43,482 nucleotides of DNA, from NCBI GenBank assembly GCA_022825725.1, contig JAJDWE010000013.1, positions 1 through 43,482 on the forward strand. Direction: 5' to 3'. Below the pieces are notes generated by a model. That model did no database searches. It saw only the letters and a program-made list of their open reading frames with translations, and was not told the origin of the DNA. A program made the position numbers and the translations under genes. Shown piece after piece: positions 15,507 through 24,194 of the stretch (within the stretch, counting starts at the first letter, position 1; each line of letters opens with the position of its first letter). This DNA is from Gemmatimonadota bacterium. Its GTDB lineage: Bacteria > Gemmatimonadota > Gemmatimonadetes > Palauibacterales > Palauibacteraceae.

Positions 15507-18051
15507 GCTCCACGTTCAACTGCGTGATGTCCGGGCTCCACCGCGTATCGCCCAGCAGGTGCTTCACGAAGTACTCCGCGCGCAGCCAGAACCAGTAGTC
15601 GCTCATGTCCCCGTAGCCGTGCCGCTGGCCGGGGAAGACGAAGTAGTCGAACCGCTTGTTGGCCCGGATCAGCGCCTCCGCCATGCGGTGCGTGCCCGCG
15701 TGGTGGACGTTGTTGTCGATGTCGCCCGTCGTGAGCAGGAGGCGTCCCTTCAGGTTCGCGGCGAGGTCCGAGTTGCGCTCGATCTCGTACTCGAAGGTCA
15801 CGTTCCCGCTGTCGTCGACGACTTCACGCACGCCGTGGTGTTTCTCGGACCAGTTCTGGTTGTACACGTCGTTGTTGTGGTTCCCGGACGAGGAGACCGC
15901 GACCTTGAAGAAGTCCGGGTAGACGAGCATCGCCGCCGTCGACATGAAGCCGCCGCCGGAGTGCCCGTAGATCCCCACGCGGTCGATGTCGATGAAGTCG
16001 TGCCGATCGGCGAGTTGCTCGATCGCGGTCTTCTTGTCCGCCAGCCCGTAGTCGCGGAGGTTCCCGTAGCCGTAGTTGTGGTACCACTTCGAGCGGGCCG
16101 GGTGGCCGCCGCGGTTCCCCACCGTGATCACGATCATCCCGAACTGGGCCAGCGCCGTCTCGTAGCGCGCCGTCGAGAACGACTTCGCGACGGCCTCCGT
16201 CTGCGGCCCGGGATAGACGTAGGCGACGAGCGGATACGTCTTCTCCGGATCGAAGTCGAACGGCTTGTAGATCACGCCGTAAAGGTCGGTCACGCCATCG
16301 TCCGCCTTCACGGTGTAGGGCTCGGGGAAGCCGTAGCCCGCCTCTTCCAGCTTCGAGAAATCCGCCGTCTCGAGGTCCATGATCCGGCGGCCGTTGGCCG
16401 CATGGAGCGCCGCCGCCGGCGTGGTGTTGACGCGCGAGTAGTTGCTGACGAAGAAGCGGTTCGACTCCCCCATCTCGACGCGGTGATCGAAGTCGCCGGG
16501 GTTCAGAATCGTCAGCCCGGAGCCGTCCAGATTCACGCGGTACACGTGCTGGTAGTAGGGATCCTCGCCCTCCTCGCGCGCGTTGGCCTGGAAGTAGACG
16601 ACGCCGGCCGACTCGTCGATCCCCACCACCTGGCGCACCGACCACGGACCCTCGGTGAGGCGGTTGCGAAGCGTGCCGTCCGGCCCGAACCGGTACAGGT
16701 GCGCCCAGCCGTCGCGTTCCGACCACCACAGCATGTCGCCGGACTCGAGGAGTTCGAGCCGCTGGAACTCCACGTAGGTGTTGAGCCGCTCCTCGAACAG
16801 CACGCGCGCCTCGCCCGTCGCTGCGTCCGCCACCATCACGTCCACGCGGTGCTGGTCGCGGCTCTGCCTCACGAAGTGAAGTTCGTCGGAGCCGGGCGAG
16901 AGCCACAGCGAGCGGAACGGCTCCTCGCTGTCCGGATAGCGGAACTGGCGCGCGGAGGTCGTGAAGAGGCGGTGGTCCTTCCACTCCTCCGGCATCGCGA
17001 CCTCGACCATGTTCCGGTCCTGGAGGTCGTAGATGAGAAGCTCGGGCTGGCTCACGGTCTCCTCGCCCGGCATGTCGTACTTGTAGGACTCGAGTTCGGG
17101 CCGCTTGTTGCCGACCATGTGAATGACCCAGAGGTTCCCCACCTCCCGCCGGTCGCGGCGGATGAGGGAGAAGCGGCGCGAGTCATGGGCCCACGAGATC
17201 GACACCCGCTTCCGCTCGTCCGCGTTCTCCTCCCGCTCGATGTCCGTGTCCCCGCGCTCGAATACGGCGTAGCTGTAGTGCTCTTCGCCGTCCGTCGTGA
17301 GCTGCGTCTCCTCGACCTCGATCCCGTCCTCCGCGTCGTCCGCCTCGTCCCCGCTCTTCCCGCGGCGCGCCTCGAGGAACTGCTGGTAGTCGTCCCCGCT
17401 CATCATGTGGAGGTTGTGGTCGCGGGCGAAGACGACCGTCTGGCCGTCGGGGGACACGCTGGCCCATGACGGGTGATTGTCGGGCGCCTCCCAGTCCTCG
17501 AGTTCCCGCAGCACCCGCGTGTTCACGTCGTACTCGAAGTGGAAGACCTTCTTGCGCGCGCGCCGGCGCTGCTGCTCGCCCTCTTCCTCCTCCTCGTCCA
17601 GCTCCTCCATCTCCGATTCCGTCTCGTCTTCCTCCTCATCCTGCGAGGACTCGACCTCGAACTGGAGCGTGTTCGCGTCGATGAACCTGATCGCGCGGAT
17701 CGGGAGGTGCTGGCCGTCCCAGGGGTCGCGCGTGATGCGGGTGAGTTCGGCCGCGATGCGGTCGTTGTCGAAGATCTGCCGCTTCGTCCCGGCCACCGGA
17801 TCCACGATGTGGTAGAAGGAGCCGTCGGAGGTCTCCCACTCGTACCAGAAGGACTCCGAACCCTCGATCCACTGCGGATCGACAGAGGTGGAGTAGACGA
17901 GATCCTGGATCTTGTACGGCGCGAAGCGCGCCGCGAGGCGGTAGTTCGCCGGGTCTTCGGCGGCCTCCTGCGCGGCGAGCGGCGCCGCGAGCAGGATCAC
18001 GGCGGCGAACGGAAGAAAGCGGCGGAGATGGGCACGGTATGCGGAGTTCAT
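15484..18051 (-). CDS. S9-family prolyl peptidase (DPP-IV-like), exported, with acidic insert
   Basis: ATG 18051 gives 855 residues with a signal peptide ending LAAPLAAQ; an earlier ATG adds an unlikely Arg/Thr-rich stretch. An N-terminal eight-bladed-propeller-type domain (about 40-600) is followed by an alpha/beta hydrolase domain. The triad is Ser698 (GIYGHSGGGF), an Asp in GDIDNNVH (about 779) and His811 (QRHGYGD). YVYPGPQ, before the oxyanion region, is typical of DPP-IV-like enzymes. Residues 135-168 form an unusual insert, a run of Glu/Asp followed by RRRARKK, with a second acidic patch near 235-250. It probably cleaves dipeptides from imported or environmental proteins in the periplasm. 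Confidence 0.9.
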   Translation of the reverse strand: MNSAYRAHLRRFLPFAAVILLAAPLAAQEAAEDPANYRLAARFAPYKIQDLVYSTSVDPQWIEGSESFWYEWETSDGSFYHIVDPVAGTKRQIFDNDRIAAELTRITRDPWDGQHLPIRAIRFIDANTLQFEVESSQDEEEDETESEMEELDEEEEEGEQQRRRARKKVFHFEYDVNTRVLRELEDWEAPDNHPSWASVSPDGQTVVFARDHNLHMMSGDDYQQFLEARRGKSGDEADDAEDGIEVEETQLTTDGEEHYSYAVFERGDTDIEREENADERKRVSISWAHDSRRFSLIRRDRREVGNLWVIHMVGNKRPELESYKYDMPGEETVSQPELLIYDLQDRNMVEVAMPEEWKDHRLFTTSARQFRYPDSEEPFRSLWLSPGSDELHFVRQSRDQHRVDVMVADAATGEARVLFEERLNTYVEFQRLELLESGDMLWWSERDGWAHLYRFGPDGTLRNRLTEGPWSVRQVVGIDESAGVVYFQANAREEGEDPYYQHVYRVNLDGSGLTILNPGDFDHRVEMGESNRFFVSNYSRVNTTPAAALHAANGRRIMDLETADFSKLEEAGYGFPEPYTVKADDGVTDLYGVIYKPFDFDPEKTYPLVAYVYPGPQTEAVAKSFSTARYETALAQFGMIVITVGNRGGHPARSKWYHNYGYGNLRDYGLADKKTAIEQLADRHDFIDIDRVGIYGHSGGGFMSTAAMLVYPDFFKVAVSSSGNHNNDVYNQNWSEKHHGVREVVDDSGNVTFEYEIERNSDLAANLKGRLLLTTGDIDNNVHHAGTHRMAEALIRANKRFDYFVFPGQRHGYGDMSDYWFWLRAEYFVKHLLGDTRWSPDITQLNVEREQTGGR

Positions 18052-18179
18052 GGCAAGACTCGCGGTTGTCGTTTGGAGAGCGGGCGACGAGAGCACGTCG
18101 GAGAACGTGGAGGAGGTGCCGTGGCCTGTCCAGATGGCGGCGCCGCGAGGGGCTTTTGCCACGGGCTGCCGGGGCGCAC

Positions 18180-18222
18180 CCTGCCGGTGGGGACCGGTCG
18201 GGACGACCGGTCCCCCGGCAGG
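18180..18222 (-). terminator. Long stable hairpin between the membrane-protein gene and the S9 gene
   Basis: CCTGCCG (18180-18186) plus GGGGACCGGTC (18189-18199) pair with GACCGGTCCCC (18205-18215) plus CGGCAGG (18216-18222): 18 bp with one 2-nt bulge and a 5-nt loop. It lies 22 nt beyond the stop of the gene ending at 18244. No T tract, so it could also be a processing or protein-binding site. Confidence 0.5.
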
Positions 18223-18243
18223 CAGAGGCTAGCAGGCCGTGAG

Positions 18244-18651
18244 CTAGTCGCCGCGTCCGAGCATCGTGCCGACGACGGCGCCGGCCGCGCCCCACAGAAC
18301 GCCGGTGACGACGACATCGACGACCACCGAGGCGAGCGTCGAGGTGTTCATCGCCCCAAGCGTCACGAACCCGAAGGCGACGGCGATGAGCGCACCGAGC
18401 TTCGCGCCCGCCTGAGCGCCGCTCGCGACGTCCGTCGCGCCCTTCCAGCCCAGGGCGGTGGCGAGCACGCCCCCCGAGGCGAGTTGGCCTACGGCGATCC
18501 AGAGGAAGTCGGGAGACTCCTTGATGACGCCGGTGGCGGACCCCGCGTTGGCTGCGAAGAATCCGCCGAGCACAAGCTCATACAGTACGTAGCCCCCCAC
18601 GAAAAGAACGACGGCACCGGCGACTGATGCGACGAGGCACTTCGTGTTCAT
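18244..18651 (-). CDS. Small integral membrane protein of unknown function
   Basis: ATG 18651 is preceded by a strong GGAGGT ribosome-binding site 6 nt away. The 135-residue product has four hydrophobic segments: VASVAGAVVLFVGGYVLYEL, an FLWIAVGQLASGGVLATAL segment, LGALIAVAFGFVTLG and a C-terminal VVVDVVVTGVLWGAAGAVVG. No catalytic motif is visible and I do not recognise the family with certainty (DUF1761-like proteins look similar). A long hairpin follows the gene. Confidence 0.7.
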   Translation of the reverse strand: MNTKCLVASVAGAVVLFVGGYVLYELVLGGFFAANAGSATGVIKESPDFLWIAVGQLASGGVLATALGWKGATDVASGAQAGAKLGALIAVAFGFVTLGAMNTSTLASVVVDVVVTGVLWGAAGAVVGTMLGRGD

Positions 18652-18963
18652 GGCGTTACCTCCGCCTGAGGGTGGGTGGCCCCCCCTGACACGTCCCGTC
18701 CCCGATCCGGCGCAGGCCTGAGACCCGGGTGCCGTGACGCAGAATACCCCGGCTATTCGAACGCCGATGCATTCGTCCCTGCGGCGTTGCTCGCCTGGCA
18801 GGCACCGACGCCTCGGCACTCTCGGTAGCTCGCCGATTCCGCGTCACGACACCAGCCTGCCGGATTCAGCATAGGAATCGCTAAAGGCCGCCGGCAAGAG
18901 CAATTGGCCCGCAGAGCGCGCCGCATCGGCGCTCGAACGCAGCAGGACTCTTGCCACGAGCTG
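18652..18963. other. Intergenic region with a possible promoter
   Basis: This 312-bp stretch has no convincing gene. Reading the - strand, TTGCCG (18902-18897) and TATGCT (18878-18873), 18 nt apart, could form a promoter for the membrane-protein gene, leaving a leader of over 200 nt. Nothing else is recognisable. Confidence 0.35.
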
Positions 18964-20046
18964 CTAGTACAGTCGCGGTACGATCCGCCAGGGGACCCGC
19001 TCACGATAGCGTTCCCACAGCTCTCCGTACTTCGCCGCGCAACGCCGGTCGTCGTCGCGTTCCCGCGGGCCGAGCAGCAACACGTAGTAGAGCGGATACA
19101 GCCAGGGCGCCGGCTCCGACGGCCGGCCCAGCGCGAGCGCGAGACCGATCGCCATGAGGATCTCTCCAAGATAGTTGACGTGCCGGGAGACGCCCCAGAA
19201 ACCGCCGCAGAGGAGGTGCCGCCGGCCGTCGGAGATCGACGTCTGCCGAAACCGCCCCAGGAAGGGCCGGTCCGGGTCCCGCTTGAAGGCGTACTTCTGC
19301 ACGTTCGCGCCCCGCGCGAGAATCCAGCCCGCGAAGAACGTCAGGGGCGCAAGGACAAGGAGCCACGCGGGGGCCCCGGGGTTCGGCAGCGCCGCCACGG
19401 CCCACAGTCCCACGCAGTAGAACCAGGGGTACCACGCCAGACATCCCCAGATGAGCTTGAAACCGACCCGCTCCGCGAAGAGGTCGTACGTGTAGAGGTG
19501 GACCCGTTCGAACACCAGGTAGTCGACTACGAACCAGGTCAGGAGGGCCGCATGCAGGATGACGCCGGGTGAGGGGTCGTCCGGGTACGCCAGCACGTGG
19601 TGGGCGACGAAGGAGAGCAGGTTGAGCTGGAGCAGGATGGCCCCGACGAGATAGAGGACCATCTTGGCATCCGCGCGCCCGCGGAAGAGGCGCGGGTTCT
19701 CGGCCCGACCCAGGAAGCACTGCACGATGAGCGGGCGGCCGGTCGACGGAGCCCACCGCATCGCCACGACCGAGAGCGATATACCCAGCGCACAGGCGCC
19801 CGCCGCGCCCCACCAGCGGTGCTGCCAGAGCCACTCCCACGGCATGGCGCCGCTGGATCCCGCCACGACCCAGATCGCGAGTCCGACCGCGAAGGTCGGG
19901 AGCCCGTTGATTCGATAGCGGAGACGTTCACCGCGCCCATCGGTCGCGTAGCCCTCGATGGTGCGGGCCGGGAGCACGACGTGAAGTCCGAGGATCCCGG
20001 CCGAGATGATCCAGGGTGCGAAGAAACCGAGGAGCGGGTTCGTCAC
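18964..20046 (-). CDS. ERG4/ERG24-family sterol reductase homologue (polytopic membrane protein)
   Basis: The 360-residue protein starts at GTG 20046, 19 nt after the preceding gene, and has about nine membrane segments. The C-terminal half carries the signature of sterol C14/C24/C7 reductases: LLCGGFWGVSRHVNYLGEIL (family consensus GWWGxxRHPNYLGD, here with Val for Pro and Glu for Asp), then RERDDDRRCAAKYGELWERY and VPWRIVPRLY. The earlier segment ERVGFKLIWGCLAWYPWFY corresponds to the family's GFMLAFGDLxWVPF. These enzymes use NADPH to reduce a sterol double bond. Isoprenylcysteine methyltransferase-like proteins share only part of this. No other sterol gene is in view, so the true substrate is open. 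Confidence 0.75.
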   Translation of the reverse strand: MTNPLLGFFAPWIISAGILGLHVVLPARTIEGYATDGRGERLRYRINGLPTFAVGLAIWVVAGSSGAMPWEWLWQHRWWGAAGACALGISLSVVAMRWAPSTGRPLIVQCFLGRAENPRLFRGRADAKMVLYLVGAILLQLNLLSFVAHHVLAYPDDPSPGVILHAALLTWFVVDYLVFERVHLYTYDLFAERVGFKLIWGCLAWYPWFYCVGLWAVAALPNPGAPAWLLVLAPLTFFAGWILARGANVQKYAFKRDPDRPFLGRFRQTSISDGRRHLLCGGFWGVSRHVNYLGEILMAIGLALALGRPSEPAPWLYPLYYVLLLGPRERDDDRRCAAKYGELWERYRERVPWRIVPRLY

Positions 20047-20064
20047 GCCATCAGGGAGCGGCGG

Positions 20065-21339
20065 CTAGAACCGGTCCAGCCGGGGGTTGACCACGTTTGA
20101 GTAGATCGACCCGAAGGTGTAGGAGAAGCCCACCGACACGCCGTACTCGAAACCGCTCTGCAGGATGCGCTGCCGCAGGAGCACCTCCTCGGTGGTCGCG
20201 TCGCCGGCGGGCACGTTGAGCTGGTCGCGGATGCGCGAGTAGTTCGCGTTCAGCCGCAGCGACAGGCCGCGGAAGATTCGGAAATCGGCGCCCGCAAAGG
20301 CGGTGAAGCGGTTCTTGGACGGATCGTGGAGGTACTGGGAGAAGGTGAGGAACCCGTACGATTCGCCCCACGGCTGGCGGACGCTGAGACGGACTCTGAA
20401 CCGGTGGTGGGGGAGCGTTTCCTCGTCCTTCAGGAAGACGGTCTGCTCAATGTAGTCGTGGTATCGGAGGCCGATCGTGTAGAGAAAATTGAACTGCCTG
20501 CGGGTCGACTCGGAGTAGGGGAAGATATTGTACTCCAGCGCCGGCCCCACCTGGAGCTGCAGGTTTTCGTTGGCGAAGCTGGAGTGTCCCACTTCGTACG
20601 AGGCGCCCGCGGACCAGTGATCCGACAGGCTCCACACGCTGAGCCCCTCCGCATCGTAGCTCTCGCGGATGCTCGTCACGGATGTCGTGTCCGACGTTTC
20701 GAAGAGTCTCCTGTTGTAGCTCCCGCCGATGGAGAACTCGAGCTTCAGGGCGTCGGTCACCCGATCGGCCGAGAACCCGCCCCCGAGTTCGTACTCCTCG
20801 GTGCGCTCATCCACGTCGAACTCGACGTTCGAGCGCAGCCGGAAGGTCCAGAAGTTCCAGGGGTCGTCCTCGGGTCTGGCCGCAGCCTCGCCGCCCTCCG
20901 CACCGTCGTAGAGGACGTCGATGTTGGCGGCCTGCTCCGTGCGGGCGATGTAGCGCAGCAGTCCCAGTTCGAGTACGCGTGCGACCTCGGTCAGCCGCTG
21001 CTCGACCGCGAGGTTGACGCGGGTCACGACCTCGAGCCGATCCGTGATCTCTGCGAACTCCTCCCGCCCGATGAAATCGAGCGTGAAGCGCTGGCCGCCG
21101 CTGCCCGTGCCCTCCGAGGTCATGAGGACGTGGACCTGCGCGTCCTCGCGGTCGCGCGTGTAGTTCACGTACGGGATCTCGCGCCGGTAGAAGTCGAAGT
21201 CGCACATGCCGCGGCCGCCGTCGCAGTCGAAGAAGACGCGGAGGGCGCCGTTGCCGTTCGCGATGGGCGTCACCTCCTGCGCGGGCAGCGGAAGGGCGAT
21301 CAGGCAGGCCGCGGCGGCGAGACAGGCCGAGAGCTTCAC
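20065..21339 (-). CDS. Outer-membrane beta-barrel protein of unknown function
   Basis: GTG 21339 gives a 424-residue protein with a signal peptide (KLSACLAAAACLIALPLPAQE); an AAGGAT motif lies 9-14 nt upstream, and longer readings lack a signal. Residues about 30-150 form a mixed domain containing FFDCDGGRGMCDFDFY with two Cys, and VLMTSEGTGSGGQRFTLDFIG. From about 165 onward, alternating amphipathic strands with aromatic girdles continue to a terminal Phe (NPRLDRF), the usual outer-membrane insertion signal. It is followed after 18 nt by the sterol-reductase homologue, probably in one operon. The function is unknown. Confidence 0.65.
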   Translation of the reverse strand: MKLSACLAAAACLIALPLPAQEVTPIANGNGALRVFFDCDGGRGMCDFDFYRREIPYVNYTRDREDAQVHVLMTSEGTGSGGQRFTLDFIGREEFAEITDRLEVVTRVNLAVEQRLTEVARVLELGLLRYIARTEQAANIDVLYDGAEGGEAAARPEDDPWNFWTFRLRSNVEFDVDERTEEYELGGGFSADRVTDALKLEFSIGGSYNRRLFETSDTTSVTSIRESYDAEGLSVWSLSDHWSAGASYEVGHSSFANENLQLQVGPALEYNIFPYSESTRRQFNFLYTIGLRYHDYIEQTVFLKDEETLPHHRFRVRLSVRQPWGESYGFLTFSQYLHDPSKNRFTAFAGADFRIFRGLSLRLNANYSRIRDQLNVPAGDATTEEVLLRQRILQSGFEYGVSVGFSYTFGSIYSNVVNPRLDRF

Positions 21340-21508
21340 GCGAGGATATCCTTTAGCGTGAGACTGATCGAGAAGGGGCTGACATCCAGGGGATCGCTCC
21401 GGGTTGAGGGCGTGTGGCAACGGTCGGCGGGAAACTGATGCTCCAAGGCCCCGCGGCCAACGGTGCGTGCCGAGACCACCCGGTTCTCCGCCTCCGAACA
21501 TCCACTCA

Positions 21509-22648
21509 ATGAGCGCGCTCCGTCTTTCTCTCCGCTCACCGCAACTGCGGCGCGTGGCCGCGGAGGGGATCCTCGATCCGTGCGCGGCGGCGACGGCGCG
21601 GGATGTGATCCGAGGCTGGCATGGGTACGACGCGACGCCGATGGTAACACTGCCGGGGCTCGCCGCGTTGCTGGGAGTGGAATCGGTCCGGGTAAAGGAT
21701 GAATCGCCGCGCTTCGGACTCGGCTCGTTCAAGGCGCTCGGCGGGGCGTTCGCGGTCCTGCGCGCGCTGCAGGACGAGATCGAGCGCCGGAACGGCACCC
21801 GTCCGACGGCGGCGGAGCTGCGGGCCGGGCATCCGCTGGCGGCCGGGATCACCGTCACGACCGCCTCGGCGGGGAACCACGGCCGGTCCGTCGCGTGGGG
21901 AAGCGCCGAGTTCGGCTGTCGCTGCGTGATCTTTCTTCCGGAAGACGCGATCCCGGCTCGCGCCCGCGCGATCGAGGAACACGGAGCGAGGGTCGTCCGC
22001 GTACCCGGCGAGTACGACGGCGTCGTGGGGCACACGGACCGCGAGGCCGCGCGGAACGGCTGGATCGTCGTATCCGACACGGCGTACGAAGGGTACGAGG
22101 AGACGCCGCGCCGCATCATGGCGGGCTACACGCTCCTCGCCGCGGAGATGCTGGATGACCTCGCGGAGGCGGGCGCGGCGCCGCTGACGCACCTCTTTGT
22201 GCAGGCGGGCGTCGGCGGCCTCGCGACCGGCGTGTGCGGCCATTTCGCGCAGGTGTGCGGCGATGGCCGGCCGCGCTTCATCGCCGTCGAGCCGTGGCGG
22301 GCGGACTGCTTCGGCCGGAGCCTGCGACTCGGCCGGGCGAGCATGGTGGAACCGCCGTTCCACACCGCGATGGGCGGTCTCGCCGCCGGCGTCGCGTCGA
22401 CGATCGCCTGGGAATACCTGGCGCCGCTGCTCGACGCGGCGGTCGCGCTCCCCGAGCCCGCATGGGCCGCCGGCGCCGAGGCGCTGGAGTCCGGTCGGCT
22501 GGGCGCCCGCATCATCGCGGGCCCGTCCGGCGCCGCCGGCGCAGGAGCACTCCTCGCCCTCGCCCGCCTCCCCGCGCTGCGCCGGCTCCTCGGCCTCGAC
22601 GCGTCCTCGCGCGTCGGCGCGCTCGTCACGGAGCAGCGTTTCGACTGA
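21509..22648 (+). CDS. dpaL: Diaminopropionate ammonia-lyase-like PLP enzyme
   Basis: ATG 21509 gives 379 residues; an upstream extension is Pro/Arg-rich and unlikely. It is a fold-type II PLP enzyme. Lys75 in DESPRFGLGSFKALGGA is the Schiff-base lysine in the motif specific to diaminopropionate ammonia-lyases. TTASAGNHGRSVAWG binds the PLP phosphate, and VQAGVGGLA is the glycine loop. The enzyme converts 2,3-diaminopropionate to pyruvate and ammonia. The C-terminus shows GPSGAAGAGALLAL. No ribosome-binding site is clear. It lies divergent from the barrel gene and upstream of an M20 peptidase, suggesting amino-acid or peptide scavenging. Confidence 0.85.
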   Translation: MSALRLSLRSPQLRRVAAEGILDPCAAATARDVIRGWHGYDATPMVTLPGLAALLGVESVRVKDESPRFGLGSFKALGGAFAVLRALQDEIERRNGTRPTAAELRAGHPLAAGITVTTASAGNHGRSVAWGSAEFGCRCVIFLPEDAIPARARAIEEHGARVVRVPGEYDGVVGHTDREAARNGWIVVSDTAYEGYEETPRRIMAGYTLLAAEMLDDLAEAGAAPLTHLFVQAGVGGLATGVCGHFAQVCGDGRPRFIAVEPWRADCFGRSLRLGRASMVEPPFHTAMGGLAAGVASTIAWEYLAPLLDAAVALPEPAWAAGAEALESGRLGARIIAGPSGAAGAGALLALARLPALRRLLGLDASSRVGALVTEQRFD

Positions 22649-22658
22649 CCGCGGCCGC

Positions 22659-22686
22659 TTGCCGCAGGCCCCCTCGCCCGTATAGT
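22659..22686 (+). promoter_or_regulatory. Candidate promoter of the M20 peptidase gene
   Basis: TTGCCG (22659-22664), a 16-nt spacer and TATAGT (22681-22686) lie 76 bp upstream of ATG 22763. Confidence 0.35.
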
Positions 22687-22762
22687 CGATCACGCCGACC
22701 ATCGAGTCGCACGCGCGAACCGCCACCGCACGCCGAGTCCCCTCGATCCGCCCGGGAGCCAC

Positions 22763-24136
22763 ATGTCCGATTTCGCCGCCCATATCGACCGCGAACTGCC
22801 TCGCTTTCACGACGAACTGAAGGCCTTTCTCCGCATTCCCAGCGTCAGCACCGATCCCGGGCATGCGGGCGACGTGCGCGCCTGCGCGGACTGGGTCGCG
22901 GAGCATCTCCTCGCGGCGGGGATGCAGGAGGCCGAGGTCATCGAAACCGGAGGGCATCCGATCGTCGTCGGCGAACGGATCCACTCCGACGAGGCCCCGA
23001 CCGTGCTCGTATACGGGCACTACGACGTGCAGCCCTCGGAGCCCGACGAGTTGTGGACGAGCCCGCCGTTCGACCCGGAGGTCCGCGACGGCCGCCTGTA
23101 CGCCCGCGGATCGATCGACGACAAGGGGCAGGTCCACATGCACATCAAGGCGCTCGAGACGCGCCTGGCGACCGGGGCGGGCGTGCCGGTCAACCTCAAG
23201 CTCGTGATCGAGGGCGAGGAAGAGGTGGGAAGCCGCCACCTCGCGGCGTTCCTCCATGAGCACGCGGAGCGGCTTGCCTGCGACGCGATCCTCGTCAGCG
23301 ACACCGGGATGTTCTCCCCGGAGTTGCCGTGCATCACGACCGGACTGCGGGGCATCGTCTACACCGAGATCAACGTCCACGGCCCCCGGTCGGACCTTCA
23401 CTCCGGCACCTACGGCGGCGCGGTCGTGAACCCCGCCAACGCGCTGGCCGCCATCCTCGCCGGGCTCCGCGACGAAGATGGCCGGGCCACGGTGCCGGGA
23501 TACTACGACGCGGTGCGACCCATCAGCCCCCGCGAACGTGCCGACCTCGAACGCCTCCCCCTGGATGAGGAGACGCTCCGGATGGGCGTCGGGGCGCCGG
23601 CGCTCGGCGGGGAGGCCGGGTTCTCGGCGCTGGAGCGGCTGTGGTACCGCCCCACGCTCGACGTGAACGGGCTGCTCAGCGGCTTCACCGGCGAAGGCTC
23701 GAAGACCGTTCTCCCGTCGCATGCGATGGCGAAGGTGTCGATGCGGCTGGTTCCGGATCAGGACCCCGCGCAGGTGATCGAGGCCTTCGAGGCCCGCGTC
23801 CGGGAACTCGCGCCGGAGGGCGTGACCGTCGAGATCAAGCGCTCGCACGGCGGCGCGCCCTGGGTGGCCGACACCGAACATCCCGTCTTCGACGCCGCGT
23901 CCGCCGCGCTGGAGTCGGGGTTCGGCGCCCCGCCCGCGTACATCCGCGAGGGCGGCTCGATCCCCATCGTGCAGGAGTTCGAGGAGACGTTCGGCGCCCC
24001 GGCGCTCCTCATCGGCTTCGGGCTGCCGGGAAGCAACATGCACGCGCCGGACGAGTGGATCGACCTCGAGGTCTACCGAAAGGGGATCGCGGCCCTTGCC
24101 GACCTCTACGGCCGCCTCGCCGACCCACTCGCCTGA
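22763..24136 (+). CDS. M20-family dipeptidase
   Basis: The 457-residue metallopeptidase is preceded by GGGAG. It has the di-metal motifs VLVYGHYDVQPSEP (His and Asp), ARGSIDDKGQVHMH (bridging Asp), IEGEEEVGS (catalytic Glu pair), SDTGMF and, near the C-terminus, GSNMHAPDEW (His ligand). The lid domain with LHSGTYGG lies in the middle (about 205-320). This pattern is that of M20 dipeptidases of the CNDP/DapE-related group, cytosolic and acting on dipeptides. It follows the diaminopropionate lyase gene and converges on the osmC gene. Confidence 0.92.
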   Translation: MSDFAAHIDRELPRFHDELKAFLRIPSVSTDPGHAGDVRACADWVAEHLLAAGMQEAEVIETGGHPIVVGERIHSDEAPTVLVYGHYDVQPSEPDELWTSPPFDPEVRDGRLYARGSIDDKGQVHMHIKALETRLATGAGVPVNLKLVIEGEEEVGSRHLAAFLHEHAERLACDAILVSDTGMFSPELPCITTGLRGIVYTEINVHGPRSDLHSGTYGGAVVNPANALAAILAGLRDEDGRATVPGYYDAVRPISPRERADLERLPLDEETLRMGVGAPALGGEAGFSALERLWYRPTLDVNGLLSGFTGEGSKTVLPSHAMAKVSMRLVPDQDPAQVIEAFEARVRELAPEGVTVEIKRSHGGAPWVADTEHPVFDAASAALESGFGAPPAYIREGGSIPIVQEFEETFGAPALLIGFGLPGSNMHAPDEWIDLEVYRKGIAALADLYGRLADPLA

Positions 24137-24144
24137 GCCGCCGC

Positions 24145-24194
24145 GAGTTCAGTCGACCGGGACGATGTCGAGTTCAGTCGACCGGGACGATGTC
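24145..24194. repeat. Perfect 25-bp tandem duplication spanning the osmC stop codon
   Basis: Two identical 25-bp units (24145-24169 and 24170-24194) contain the last coding bases and the stop of osmC (DIVPVD, then TGA), so the gene's tail is repeated just after its own stop. Replication slippage is the likely origin. Confidence 0.85.

Noticed and set aside
15559-17469. 636-codon open frame on the + strand
   Set aside because: Antisense to the S9 peptidase, whose triad and signal peptide are clear.
18753-19169. 138-codon - strand frame with many Cys
   Set aside because: Overlaps the start of the sterol-reductase 3' end in another frame, lacks a ribosome-binding site and looks like a shadow frame.
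21536-24043. 835-codon open frame on the - strand
   Set aside because: Antisense to dpaL and the M20 peptidase; composition is that of a shadow frame.
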